From Betaproteobacteria bacterium (GTDB taxonomy: Bacteria > Pseudomonadota > Gammaproteobacteria > Burkholderiales > Burkholderiaceae_E): DNA of 11,399 nt. Position numbers and translations under genes: made by a program. Of the stretch, positions 1 to 7,274 are shown piece after piece (positions within the stretch are counted from its first letter, which is position 1; each line of letters opens with the position of its first letter). The stretch lies in the NCBI GenBank assembly GCA_009925965.1, contig RFPW01000051.1, forward strand, positions 1 to 11,399, given 5' to 3'. The notes under the pieces were generated by a model, which worked only from the letters and a program-made list of their open reading frames with translations, searched no databases and was not told where the DNA came from.

Positions 1-360
1 AACCCCGCCCTCAACGTCGGTGATTCCCGTCAGGGTAAAACGCGCACGCAAGCGGCTGCCCACCCGCACCGGTGTGATAAATCGGACTCGGTCGAGGCCG
101 TAATTCAACCCGAGTTTGACGCCTTCGGCACGCAACAACTGGCCCGAAAACCGCGCCAACAGAGAAAGCGTCAAAAACCCGTGCGCAATCGGCGCGCCGT
201 AGGGCGACTCGGCGCGCGCGCGGTCGACATCCACGTGAATCCATTGATGGTCATCGGTCGCATCGGCGAATAGGTTGACCCGGTTTTGGTCAATCTCAAA
301 CCAGTCGCTAACCGCAATTTCTTCGCCAATCCGCTGACGCAGGGTTTCAATCGTGAGCAT
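1..360 (-). CDS. MaoC-family (R)-enoyl-CoA hydratase-like protein, partial
   Basis: The minus strand is open from an ATG at 358-360 to the window edge, giving the N-terminal 120 residues; the stop lies outside. It matches the NodN/MaoC hotdog dehydratase family, which hydrates or dehydrates enoyl/3-hydroxyacyl-CoA in the cytoplasm. The hydratase-2-type active-site segment is ATDDHQWIH at residues 34-42, with Asp37 and His42 in the catalytic positions. It is followed by the family block APIAHGFLTLSL at about 57-68. These proteins are usually around 150 residues, so most of the domain is present. It begins 11 bp after the stop of the MDR gene and is read in the same direction, so the two are probably cotranscribed. 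The Shine-Dalgarno is weak (A-rich, AAAGAAA), which fits translational coupling. The exact acyl-CoA substrate cannot be told. Confidence 0.9.
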   Translation of the reverse strand, partial: MLTIETLRQRIGEEIAVSDWFEIDQNRVNLFADATDDHQWIHVDVDRARAESPYGAPIAHGFLTLSLLARFSGQLLRAEGVKLGLNYGLDRVRFITPVRVGSRLRARFTLTGITDVEGGV

Positions 361-371
361 GATTTTCTTTT

Positions 372-1352
372 TTAGGATTGAGGCAAGACGACGACTTTGC
401 CAATCACCTGACGATTTGCCATCCGCGCGATCGCATCGGCCGCGCCAGCAAGACCGACCCGCTCTTGGATATCGGGGCGAATCTTGCCTTCCTGGAACCA
501 GCCAACCAAGGTCTTGATATCGTTTTTGAGTAGCGCGGGCTCGCGGCGCATCGCGTCGCCCCAAAAGACGCCGAGAATGGCACGCTCGCGCAGCAGGGCG
601 AGGTTGAGCGCAATCTTCGGGATCTCACCCGCAGCAAAACCGACGACCAAATAACGGCCGCGCCAGGCCGTCGCGCGCAAGGCGGTTTCGGCCAACGATC
701 CGCCGACTGGGTCGTACACCATATCCACGCCGCGACGCGCGGTGAGCTCGTCAATGCGGGCCCGCAGATCTTCGGTGCTGTAATTAATGGTGGTTTGTGC
801 ACCGTGGGCGCGACAAAGCTCGAGGCGTTGATCACTCGACGCGCCCGCGATCACGTTCGCACCCATTGCGCGCGCAATCTCGATCGCAGCCAGACCGACA
901 CCCCCGGCCGCGCCCAGGACCAGAAGCGTTTCACCCGCCTGCAATTTGCCGATCGTACGCAAGCCATGAATCGAGGTGCCGTAGGTCAGCATGAAGGATG
1001 CACCGGTATCGAAATCCATCTCGGCCGGCAACGGCATCAACCGAGCTGCCTCGACCAGACACCGTTGCGCAAACGCGCCATAGCCCGGGAATGCAATGAC
1101 GCGATCACCCGGCTTGACGTGTGTCACATCCGCTGCAACTTCACGCACGACCCCAGCCAGTTCCGCACCAGGCGAAAACGGCAGCGCGGGCTTCACCTGA
1201 TAACTACCCTGCACGATCAGAGCATCGGGAAAATTCACCGATGCGGCGTGCACATCAACGACCGCCTGACCGGGTCCGGGATGGGGGTCAGCGACCTCTT
1301 CGACCCGAAGTTGATCGATCGGCCCCCAGGCGTGACACATCAAAGCTTGCAT
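372..1352 (-). CDS. Zinc-free MDR family oxidoreductase (NADPH:quinone oxidoreductase / enoyl reductase-like)
   Basis: This 326-residue protein is of normal length for the medium-chain dehydrogenase/reductase superfamily, quinone oxidoreductase branch. The N-terminal GroES-like domain carries NFPDALIVQGSYQ at about 40-52 and the PGAELAGVV block at about 61-69. The Rossmann nucleotide motif is GAAGGVG at 147-153, followed by VYDPVGG at 212-218. The cysteine/histidine ligands of the catalytic and structural zinc sites of alcohol dehydrogenases are absent, as expected for this branch. It likely reduces a C=C or C=O bond using NAD(P)H in the cytoplasm. Such enzymes often sit in acyl-CoA degradation loci, here next to a MaoC hydratase (11 bp downstream) and divergent from an SDR and ligase. 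The ATG at 1350-1352 fits the family N-terminus; its Shine-Dalgarno is weak (GGAT). The substrate is not predictable. Confidence 0.9.
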   Translation of the reverse strand: MQALMCHAWGPIDQLRVEEVADPHPGPGQAVVDVHAASVNFPDALIVQGSYQVKPALPFSPGAELAGVVREVAADVTHVKPGDRVIAFPGYGAFAQRCLVEAARLMPLPAEMDFDTGASFMLTYGTSIHGLRTIGKLQAGETLLVLGAAGGVGLAAIEIARAMGANVIAGASSDQRLELCRAHGAQTTINYSTEDLRARIDELTARRGVDMVYDPVGGSLAETALRATAWRGRYLVVGFAAGEIPKIALNLALLRERAILGVFWGDAMRREPALLKNDIKTLVGWFQEGKIRPDIQERVGLAGAADAIARMANRQVIGKVVVLPQS

Positions 1353-1469
1353 GTTGGGTATCCAAATAACGAGAGGGGCGGGTTGACCACGATTGACCGC
1401 GATGCAACGCAGACGATACCGTGTTCATCAAGTCTTAGAACTGTATCGCGAATTTTGAGGAGTGGATTG
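1353..1469. promoter_or_regulatory. Divergent intergenic/promoter region between MDR and SDR genes
   Basis: These 117 bp separate the leftward MDR-MaoC pair from the rightward SDR-ligase-fusion-ACAD series and must hold both promoters. Two TTGACC hexamers at 1383-1388 and 1393-1398 lie one helical turn apart. The second could be a plus-strand -35 box with a poor -10 (GATACC, 1415-1420) 16 bp away. An inverted repeat CGATAC (1414-1419) / GTATCG (1443-1448) with a 23-bp spacer could be a regulator site. A strong Shine-Dalgarno GAGGAG (1457-1462) precedes the SDR ATG by 7 bp and fixes that start. No regulator gene is in the window. The promoter assignment is tentative. Confidence 0.35.
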
Positions 1470-2243
1470 ATGAGCGTGAAAGCCTTGTTTGATTTGACTG
1501 GACGGGTCGCTCTGGTCACCGGCGCCTCGCGCGGTCTTGGCCTGCAAATGGCCGAGGCCCTGGGTGAGATGGGCTGCAAGCTCGCGATCTGTGCACGCAA
1601 GGCGGCTGAGCTTGCCGAGGCCCAGGCAAGGCTCGAGGCTCAGGGTTTCGAGGTTTTAGCGGTCCCCTGCGACCTGAGCCAGGCGGCCAATGTCGCCCCT
1701 CTCGTCGATGCCGTACTAGAAAGATTTGGAACGATCGATATTCTGGTGAACAACGCGGGCGCGACCTGGGGTGCACCCACCGCCACCTATCCGGATGAGG
1801 CCTGGCGCAAAGTGATGACGCTTAACGTCGACGCCCCTTTTTACCTCTCGCGTGAAGTAGGTCGTCGCGTGATGATCCCGGCCGGTCGCGGCAAGATCAT
1901 CAACCTCGCATCGGTTGCCGGATTACGGGGCAACCCACCGGGGATGCAAACCATTGCCTACAACACGTCCAAAGCTGCGCTGATCAATTTCACCCGCGCA
2001 CTAGCCGCAGAATGGGGCGAGTTTGGGATCAATGTGAATGCGATTTGCCCGGGGTTCTTCCCCTCAAAAATGGCCAACGCACTGATCGAAAAATTTGCCG
2101 ATTCGTTGATGGCCCGCACGCCGCTGCGGCGCATCGGCGGGGATGAGGATCTCAAGGGCGCCGTGGTCTTTCTGGCCAGCGACGCCGCCCGACACATCAC
2201 CGGACAGGCGATCGCCGTCGATGGTGGCTCTAGCATCATCTGA
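1470..2243 (+). CDS. SDR family NAD(P)-dependent oxidoreductase
   Basis: This is a 257-residue classical short-chain dehydrogenase/reductase. The cofactor motif is TGASRGLG at 17-24, NNAG at 94-97, and the catalytic tetrad is Asn119, Ser148, Tyr164 and Lys168 (YNTSK). The C-terminus DGGSSII is typical of 3-oxoacyl-ACP/CoA reductase-like SDRs. It probably interconverts a keto and hydroxy group on an acyl-CoA or free acid. The reading frame stays open far upstream, but the start at 1470 is chosen because GAGGAG lies 7 bp before it and the protein then has the canonical SDR N-terminus. It is the first gene of the rightward series, with the ligase ATG 14 bp after its stop. In the lva levulinate pathway an SDR (LvaD) converts levulinyl-CoA to the 4-hydroxy form; an equivalent role here is inferred from context only. 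Confidence 0.93.
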   Translation: MSVKALFDLTGRVALVTGASRGLGLQMAEALGEMGCKLAICARKAAELAEAQARLEAQGFEVLAVPCDLSQAANVAPLVDAVLERFGTIDILVNNAGATWGAPTATYPDEAWRKVMTLNVDAPFYLSREVGRRVMIPAGRGKIINLASVAGLRGNPPGMQTIAYNTSKAALINFTRALAAEWGEFGINVNAICPGFFPSKMANALIEKFADSLMARTPLRRIGGDEDLKGAVVFLASDAARHITGQAIAVDGGSSII

Positions 2244-2257
2244 AGTCCACAATCGTC

Positions 2258-4048
2258 ATGAGTCAGCCTCAGTCGCGCATGTTGCAGAATTCGCCGGATT
2301 CGCCGAATTTGCCGGACTCACCCCATTGGCTGCATTGGCCGCCGGGGCTGCCGCGGATCGTTTCAGTGCCAGAAACGGATCTGTACGCCAACGTTGAAAT
2401 TTCGGCATGGCGGTGGCCCGACAAGCCTTTCATTATTTTCTATGACAGCACCCTGACATTCGCTCAATTCAAGGACGAATGCGAAGCGCTGGCGGGTTAT
2501 CTGCAAGGACCTTGTGGCGTTCGCGCGGGCGATCGAGTCATTCTTTTTTTACAGAACAGTCCGCAATTCATCATCAGTTTTTACGCCATTCTGCGCGCGG
2601 GTGCGATCGTGGTTCCGGTCAATCCGATGAACCGGGCCGAGGAACTGGCCCACATGGTTCGCGACTCGGGCTCGACCGTTGCAATCGTTGCCCAAAACCT
2701 GTTGGCTGAGGTCGCACCGCTGTCTGCAGAGTCGCTCAAGCACGTAGTGGTGGCGTGTTATTCAGACTATCTGAAGACGCCGACCGATTTGAACGTCCCG
2801 GACTTCGTTCGCGAACCGCGCGCGCCCCTCGACCAGGCATGGATGCACGCAGACAGCAGGACGCCTTCAGCGACCATCTTCACACCCTGGTCCGGCGCGC
2901 TGGCGGCTGGTTTGCGTGCAACCGAGCGATCCTCGAAGCCCGATGATCTCTGCGTCATGCCCTACACCTCGGGCACCACGGGTAATCCAAAGGGTTGCAT
3001 GCACACGCACCGCAGCGTGATGCATAACGCCGTCGTCCCGCTCTCGTGGTTCGGCACTCACCAGGACGTCGTATTCCTCGCATCCCTGCCCTTTTTTCAT
3101 GTCACCGGCATGCAGGGCAGCATGAATGGGCCGCTATACCTCGGCGCGACCGTTGTCGTGCTGGCGCGCTGGGACCGCGAGGTAGCGCTGCGCTGCATCG
3201 AGCGCCACCGGATCAATGCGCTGAGCATGATCGCCGCGATGGTGGTGGATTTTCTCGCCCACCCGCAACTCGAGACCTTTGATCTGTCGAGCGTCCAACG
3301 AATCAACGGGGGTGGTGCAGCCATGCCAGAGGCCGTCGCCGCCCGCCTGGATCAACTGCTTGGCCTGTCGTATGTCGAAGGCTATGGGATGACCGAGACG
3401 ATCGCTCCGACGCACCTCAACCCACCCCACCGTCCGAAACGACAATGCCTGGGCATCCCGTTCGTGGGCGTTGATTCACGCGTCATTGATCCGACCACGC
3501 TCGCCGAATGCCCTCAGGGCGAAACCGGCGAAATCGTCGTTCATGGCCCCCCCATCATGCAGGGCTATTGGAACAAGCCAGAGGCCAACGAGGAATCCTT
3601 CATCACGATCGATGGCAAGCGATTTTTGCGCACGGGCGATCTTGGTCGGGTCGATGAAGATGGTTATTTTTTCATGGTCGATCGGCTTAAACGCATGATC
3701 AATGCCTCGGGCTTCAAGGTCTGGCCCGCAGAGGTCGAGTCGCTCTTGTATGGCCACCCGGCCATCCATGAAGCCTGCATCATTGCGACGCCCGATCCGG
3801 TGCGCGGCGAGACCGTCAAAGCCGTCGTGGTCTTGCGCCCGGCTTTTGTCGGTGCGGTGGATGAATCAGCGATCATCGAATGGGCCCGCTCCCATATGGC
3901 CGCCTACAAAGTGCCACGCCAGGTCGAATTCATGGCAAGCCTGCCCAAATCCGGGACGGGTAAAGTTCAGTGGCGCCTGCTACAAGATCAGGAGCGAGAT
4001 CGAAAGCTGGAACGAGATCGGACCAATGACGGCCTTGTCCTAGAATGA
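2258..4048 (+). CDS. AMP-forming acyl-CoA ligase (ANL superfamily)
   Basis: This 596-residue adenylate-forming enzyme activates a carboxylic acid with ATP and CoA. The P-loop is YTSGTTGNPKG at 236-246, the A5 motif GYGMTE at 375-380, the TGD motif at 459-461, and the hinge region begins DRLKRMINASGF at 475. The A10 motif PKSGTGKVQWR at 563-573 carries the catalytic Lys569. All elements needed for adenylation and thioester formation are present. It resembles medium/long-chain fatty acid and short-acid CoA ligases; chain length cannot be judged. The first ~22 residues are a low-complexity Ser/Pro/Asp stretch encoded by 9-bp DNA repeats. The conserved protein begins near HWPPGLP, so the true start could be an in-frame ATG at 2279. 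It lies 14 bp after the SDR and has no clear Shine-Dalgarno, so coupling is likely. It would supply the acyl-CoA for the downstream kinase and ACAD. Confidence 0.93.
   Translation: MSQPQSRMLQNSPDSPNLPDSPHWLHWPPGLPRIVSVPETDLYANVEISAWRWPDKPFIIFYDSTLTFAQFKDECEALAGYLQGPCGVRAGDRVILFLQNSPQFIISFYAILRAGAIVVPVNPMNRAEELAHMVRDSGSTVAIVAQNLLAEVAPLSAESLKHVVVACYSDYLKTPTDLNVPDFVREPRAPLDQAWMHADSRTPSATIFTPWSGALAAGLRATERSSKPDDLCVMPYTSGTTGNPKGCMHTHRSVMHNAVVPLSWFGTHQDVVFLASLPFFHVTGMQGSMNGPLYLGATVVVLARWDREVALRCIERHRINALSMIAAMVVDFLAHPQLETFDLSSVQRINGGGAAMPEAVAARLDQLLGLSYVEGYGMTETIAPTHLNPPHRPKRQCLGIPFVGVDSRVIDPTTLAECPQGETGEIVVHGPPIMQGYWNKPEANEESFITIDGKRFLRTGDLGRVDEDGYFFMVDRLKRMINASGFKVWPAEVESLLYGHPAIHEACIIATPDPVRGETVKAVVVLRPAFVGAVDESAIIEWARSHMAAYKVPRQVEFMASLPKSGTGKVQWRLLQDQERDRKLERDRTNDGLVLE
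2282..2326 (+). repeat. 9-bp tandem repeats in the ligase N-terminus
   Basis: About four units of a degenerate 9-bp repeat (TCGCCGGAT, TCGCCGAAT, TTGCCGGAC, TCACCCCAT) run from 2291, with a weaker fifth (TTGCAGAAT) just before. In frame they encode SPD-SPN-LPD-SPH. The repeat sits in the variable N-terminal extension, before the conserved enzyme begins. Confidence 0.7.
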
Positions 4049-4049
4049 G

Positions 4050-4072
4050 GGGCTCGCTCCCATGAGGAGCCC
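4050..4072 (+). other. GC-rich hairpin between ligase and fusion gene
   Basis: GGGCTC (4050-4055) pairs with GAGCCC (4067-4072). Inside, after one bulged G, CTC (4057-4059) pairs with GAG (4064-4066) around a CCAT loop. It lies two bases after the ligase stop. No T-run follows, so it is not a standard intrinsic terminator. It could stabilise the upstream message or reduce read-through into the fusion gene. The structure is visible but its function is not. Confidence 0.4.
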
Positions 4073-4119
4073 GTTCCGACTCGCTACCGAGCCTCGCCGA
4101 TCTTCACCTGCCCGCTGAA

Positions 4120-5922
4120 ATGTTCCACTTCACCCCGCCCGAGCGCCGTCGTATCTACCTGATGCGCCACGGCAGCGTGACCTACTTTGCGCCCGATGGT
4201 TCACCCTTCGACCCGATCACGATCGCGCTCGATGCAGAAGGGCGCGAGCAGGCGGACGCGGCCGGTCGATTGTTCAGTACGGAATCCGTCCGCTTCGATC
4301 GGGTGATCACGAGCGGCCTGAACCGTACGGTCGAAACTGCCGTGCGCGTTCTTGCCGCCGCCAGTCATCCAGAAGTACCAGTCGAGGCGTGGCCCGAGCT
4401 CGAAGAAATTCGCGGCGGTCATCTCGGCTCGATCGCCGATCAAGACCTGCGTCAGTCATTCCTGGGCGTGTTCGAGGGGACGGTCAATGAAGAGGCCCGG
4501 TTCCTGGGCGGTGAGTCCATCGGCGAATTGATGGACCGCGTCCATCCCGCGATCGCCCGCCTGCGCGCGGATTCAACCTGGAAAACGGTGTTGCTCGTAC
4601 TGCACGGTGGCGTCAATCGGGTGGTGTTGTCACACGCGTTGACAGGTAGCCGAACCCTGATGGGTGGCCTCTCACAGGCGCCCGCATGCATCAACGCGCT
4701 CGACGTGGGTGAGGCGGAGCGGGACTGGATCGTCCGTCATGTGAATCTCTCAGCGATTGATCTGCTTCAGCCCAACATCCGTCATTCGACGATGGAAAAC
4801 CTGCTGATGCAGTACCTGACCTGGCGCAAAACTGCCGCAGCCACCGCCTTCGTCGGCACCAAACCGATGGCCGATAGTCATCGGTTTGAGATCGAGTCGC
4901 TCGAGGCCTGGGCCAGAGCCCACGTTCCAGAAGCGCAACACGGTCTCGAAGTCACTCAGTTCAAAGGCGGGCAATCCAATCCGACCTATATGGTGACCGC
5001 ACGGGGCTCTGGCGCCGGCGCAGGGCAACCTAAGCGTTGGGTCATGCGGACCAAACCCGGTCCAGCCGCCAAACTACTGCCTTCGGCGCATGCCATTGAA
5101 CGTGAATTTCGGGTCCAGCAAGGTCTCGCCAACACGGACGTTCCGGTCGCCAAGATGGTGGCCTTATGCGAGGACGAATCCGTGATCGGCAGATCGTTCT
5201 ACTGGATGGAGCATGTCGATGGCCGAGTTCTCTGGGACCCCAGTCTTCCAGGCTTCTCCACAACAGAACGATCGGCGATATTCGATGACATGAACCGAGT
5301 CATCGCGGCGCTCCACCAGGTGGATTACAACGCCATCGGGCTGGGTGACTTTGGCCGTCCGGGCAATTATTTTGAACGCCAGATCGCGCGCTGGACCAAA
5401 CAGTATCGGGCCAGCGAGACCGAAAAGATCGAGGCCATGGAGGCGTTAATTGAGTGGTTGCCCGCCCACATCCCGGCGGGTGACGAGACCTCGATCGTCC
5501 ACGGTGATTTCCGCCTGGACAACATGATTTTCGCGAAGGATGAACCACGGGTGCTGGCAGTGCTCGATTGGGAACTCTCGACGCTAGGCCATCCGCTGGC
5601 GGATTTTTCGTACAACGTGATGGTCTGGCACCTCGAGCCCAACGTGTTTCGGGGCATGTCGGGTCTCGATCTGCCAGCGCTCGGAATCCCGACCGCGCAG
5701 GCCTACCTGGACCGCTATCTCGAGCGCACCGGCCGTAGCCCCATCGCAGCACAAGCCTGGCGTTTTTACCTCGCATTTAACCTCTTCAGGTTGGCGGGCA
5801 TTCTGCAAGGCATCATGAAACGCGCGGTCGACGGTACCGCCTCGAGTGCAGAGGCCATTCAATCGGGCAAGCGTGCAAGGCCGCTCGCCGAACTCGGTTG
5901 GCAAACCGCTCGTTCATCCTGA
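4120..5922 (+). CDS. Histidine phosphatase-APH kinase fusion (ACAD10/11- and LvaA-type kinase domain)
   Basis: This is one uninterrupted 600-residue frame with two catalytic domains. Residues ~10-215 are a phosphoglycerate-mutase-like histidine phosphatase: RHG at 16-18 (phospho-acceptor His17), Arg69, acidic Glu95/Glu96 and the second His162 in VLHGG. Residues ~255-595 are an aminoglycoside-phosphotransferase-fold kinase. They carry FKGGQSNPTY (281-290), the Brenner catalytic loop HGDFRLDN at 461-468 (Asp463, Asn468) and the metal-binding LDWE at 482-485, as in the kinase part of ACAD10/ACAD11 and in LvaA. Those kinases phosphorylate the 4-hydroxyl of a 4-hydroxyacyl-CoA. The linker is ~216-254. 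An internal Met250 (ATG at 4867) lacks a Shine-Dalgarno, which argues against two separately translated proteins. The gene lies 71 bp after the ligase and 42 bp before an ACAD10/11-type ACAD. Domain calls are secure; the phosphatase role and the substrate are inferred. Confidence 0.88.
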   Translation: MFHFTPPERRRIYLMRHGSVTYFAPDGSPFDPITIALDAEGREQADAAGRLFSTESVRFDRVITSGLNRTVETAVRVLAAASHPEVPVEAWPELEEIRGGHLGSIADQDLRQSFLGVFEGTVNEEARFLGGESIGELMDRVHPAIARLRADSTWKTVLLVLHGGVNRVVLSHALTGSRTLMGGLSQAPACINALDVGEAERDWIVRHVNLSAIDLLQPNIRHSTMENLLMQYLTWRKTAAATAFVGTKPMADSHRFEIESLEAWARAHVPEAQHGLEVTQFKGGQSNPTYMVTARGSGAGAGQPKRWVMRTKPGPAAKLLPSAHAIEREFRVQQGLANTDVPVAKMVALCEDESVIGRSFYWMEHVDGRVLWDPSLPGFSTTERSAIFDDMNRVIAALHQVDYNAIGLGDFGRPGNYFERQIARWTKQYRASETEKIEAMEALIEWLPAHIPAGDETSIVHGDFRLDNMIFAKDEPRVLAVLDWELSTLGHPLADFSYNVMVWHLEPNVFRGMSGLDLPALGIPTAQAYLDRYLERTGRSPIAAQAWRFYLAFNLFRLAGILQGIMKRAVDGTASSAEAIQSGKRARPLAELGWQTARSS

Positions 5923-5964
5923 AATTATTCCGAATTTAACAACCAAACCAGAGACTCAAACCCC

Positions 5965-7272
5965 ATGGATTTTGCACATACCCCCCGCGCCCTCGAACTT
6001 CAGGAGCGCGTCCGCGCGTTCATGCAAACCCATGTCTTCCCGGCGGAGCATCGCTTCGAGGAAGAATTGGCGGAGCAAACCACACGGGGCCAGCGTTGGT
6101 CGCCCCTACCCGTCATTGAAGAGCTCAAGCCCAAGGCGCATGCAGCCGGGTTGTGGAATCTTTGGTTGCCCGCGACCGACCCCTCAGGCGGCCAGGCCGG
6201 CGGCGCTCATTCTGAATTTCATGCGCAGTTTTCAGCCGAGCACGGCGCCGGGCTAACGAACGTCGAGTACGCACCGCTTGCCGAAATCATGGGTCAAATC
6301 CCATGGGCGCCTGAGATTTTTAATTGCAGTGCCCCCGATACCGGCAACATGGAAACCCTGCGCCGATACGCTGCGCCCGAGCATCGCGAGCGTTGGCTCA
6401 AGCCCCTGCTGGCGGGCGAGATCCGCTCGGCATTCGCGATGACCGAACCCGCTGTCGCTTCGAGCGATGCCACCAACATCGAAACCCGGATTGAGCGCGA
6501 TGGCGATGAGTACGTCATCACCGGACGCAAGTGGTGGATCAGCGGTGCCGGTGACCCACGCTGCAAAATCATGATCGTCATGGGTAAGAGCGACCCCAAC
6601 AACCCCAGCCGACACGCGCAACAATCGATGATTCTGGTGCCCGTCGACACCGAAGGGGTCAAGATCCTGCGCCCGCTGAGTGTCTACGGATACGACGACG
6701 CTCCACACGGTCATTGCGAAGTGGTCTTCGACCATGCGCGAGTGCCCGCCTCCAACATTTTGCTGGGCGAAGGGCGTGGTTTCGAAATTGCCCAGGGCCG
6801 CCTCGGACCAGGCCGGATCCACCATTGCATGCGCCTCCTCGGACTGGCCGAGCGCGCACTAGAGCTCATGTGTAAGCGCCTCACGAGTCGGGTGGCTTTC
6901 GGCAAACCGGTGTCGACCCAAAGCGTCTGGCACGAGCGCATCGCCGATGCCCGTTGCCGGATCGAGATGGCCCGCCTGCTGACGATGAAAGCCGCTTACA
7001 TCATGGACAAGGCTGGCAACAAATCCGCCCAGGCCGAAATCGCCATGATTAAGGTCGTCGCACCCAATGTCGCCTGCGACATCATCGACCAGGCCATTCA
7101 GGCGCACGGCGGTGGCGGCGTGAGCGATGACTTCCCTCTGGCCGGGATGTGGGCTGGCGCCCGCACCCTGCGTTTTGCTGATGGCCCAGACGAGGTGCAC
7201 CGCGCAGCACTCGCCAAGCTTGAGCTGGGCAAATATGCAGCGCAGGCGTCAACGCGGGCGGTGCAGGGCTAA
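5965..7272 (+). CDS. Acyl-CoA dehydrogenase of the ACAD10/11 (LvaC-like) type
   Basis: This is a 435-residue flavoprotein acyl-CoA dehydrogenase. The N-terminal helical domain spans about 1-150, the FAD/substrate loop AMTEP is at 158-162 and WWISGAG at 190-196 lies in the beta domain. The C-terminal helical domain has RVAFGKPV at 309-316 and AHGGGGVSDD at 380-389. At the place where medium-chain enzymes have the catalytic Glu of the YEG motif, this protein reads ADGPDEVH (405-412), with Asp406 aligned to that Glu. DGPDEVH is a hallmark of the ACAD10/11-like group, which handles 4-phospho-acyl-CoA by phosphate elimination. The gene starts 42 bp after the kinase fusion and is the last gene of the series. 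The Shine-Dalgarno is weak, but the MDFAHT start agrees with the family N-terminus. Exact chemistry and chain length are inferred from homologues. Confidence 0.92.
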   Translation: MDFAHTPRALELQERVRAFMQTHVFPAEHRFEEELAEQTTRGQRWSPLPVIEELKPKAHAAGLWNLWLPATDPSGGQAGGAHSEFHAQFSAEHGAGLTNVEYAPLAEIMGQIPWAPEIFNCSAPDTGNMETLRRYAAPEHRERWLKPLLAGEIRSAFAMTEPAVASSDATNIETRIERDGDEYVITGRKWWISGAGDPRCKIMIVMGKSDPNNPSRHAQQSMILVPVDTEGVKILRPLSVYGYDDAPHGHCEVVFDHARVPASNILLGEGRGFEIAQGRLGPGRIHHCMRLLGLAERALELMCKRLTSRVAFGKPVSTQSVWHERIADARCRIEMARLLTMKAAYIMDKAGNKSAQAEIAMIKVVAPNVACDIIDQAIQAHGGGGVSDDFPLAGMWAGARTLRFADGPDEVHRAALAKLELGKYAAQASTRAVQG

Positions 7273-7274
7273 GC

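Noticed and set aside
795..1469. The SDR reading frame stays open from 795, suggesting a 482-residue protein.
   Set aside because: The upstream part overlaps the MDR gene antisense and does not resemble any domain. GAGGAG and the canonical SDR N-terminus fix the start at 1470.
5300..5904. Long minus-strand frames opposite the kinase domain (5300-5776 and 5584-5904).
   Set aside because: They are antisense to a clear domain, have no recognisable motifs, and fit the spurious open frames expected in GC-rich DNA.
4867..5922. Separate kinase gene starting at the internal ATG 4867.
   Set aside because: No Shine-Dalgarno precedes it and the frame is continuous with the phosphatase, so a fusion is the direct reading.
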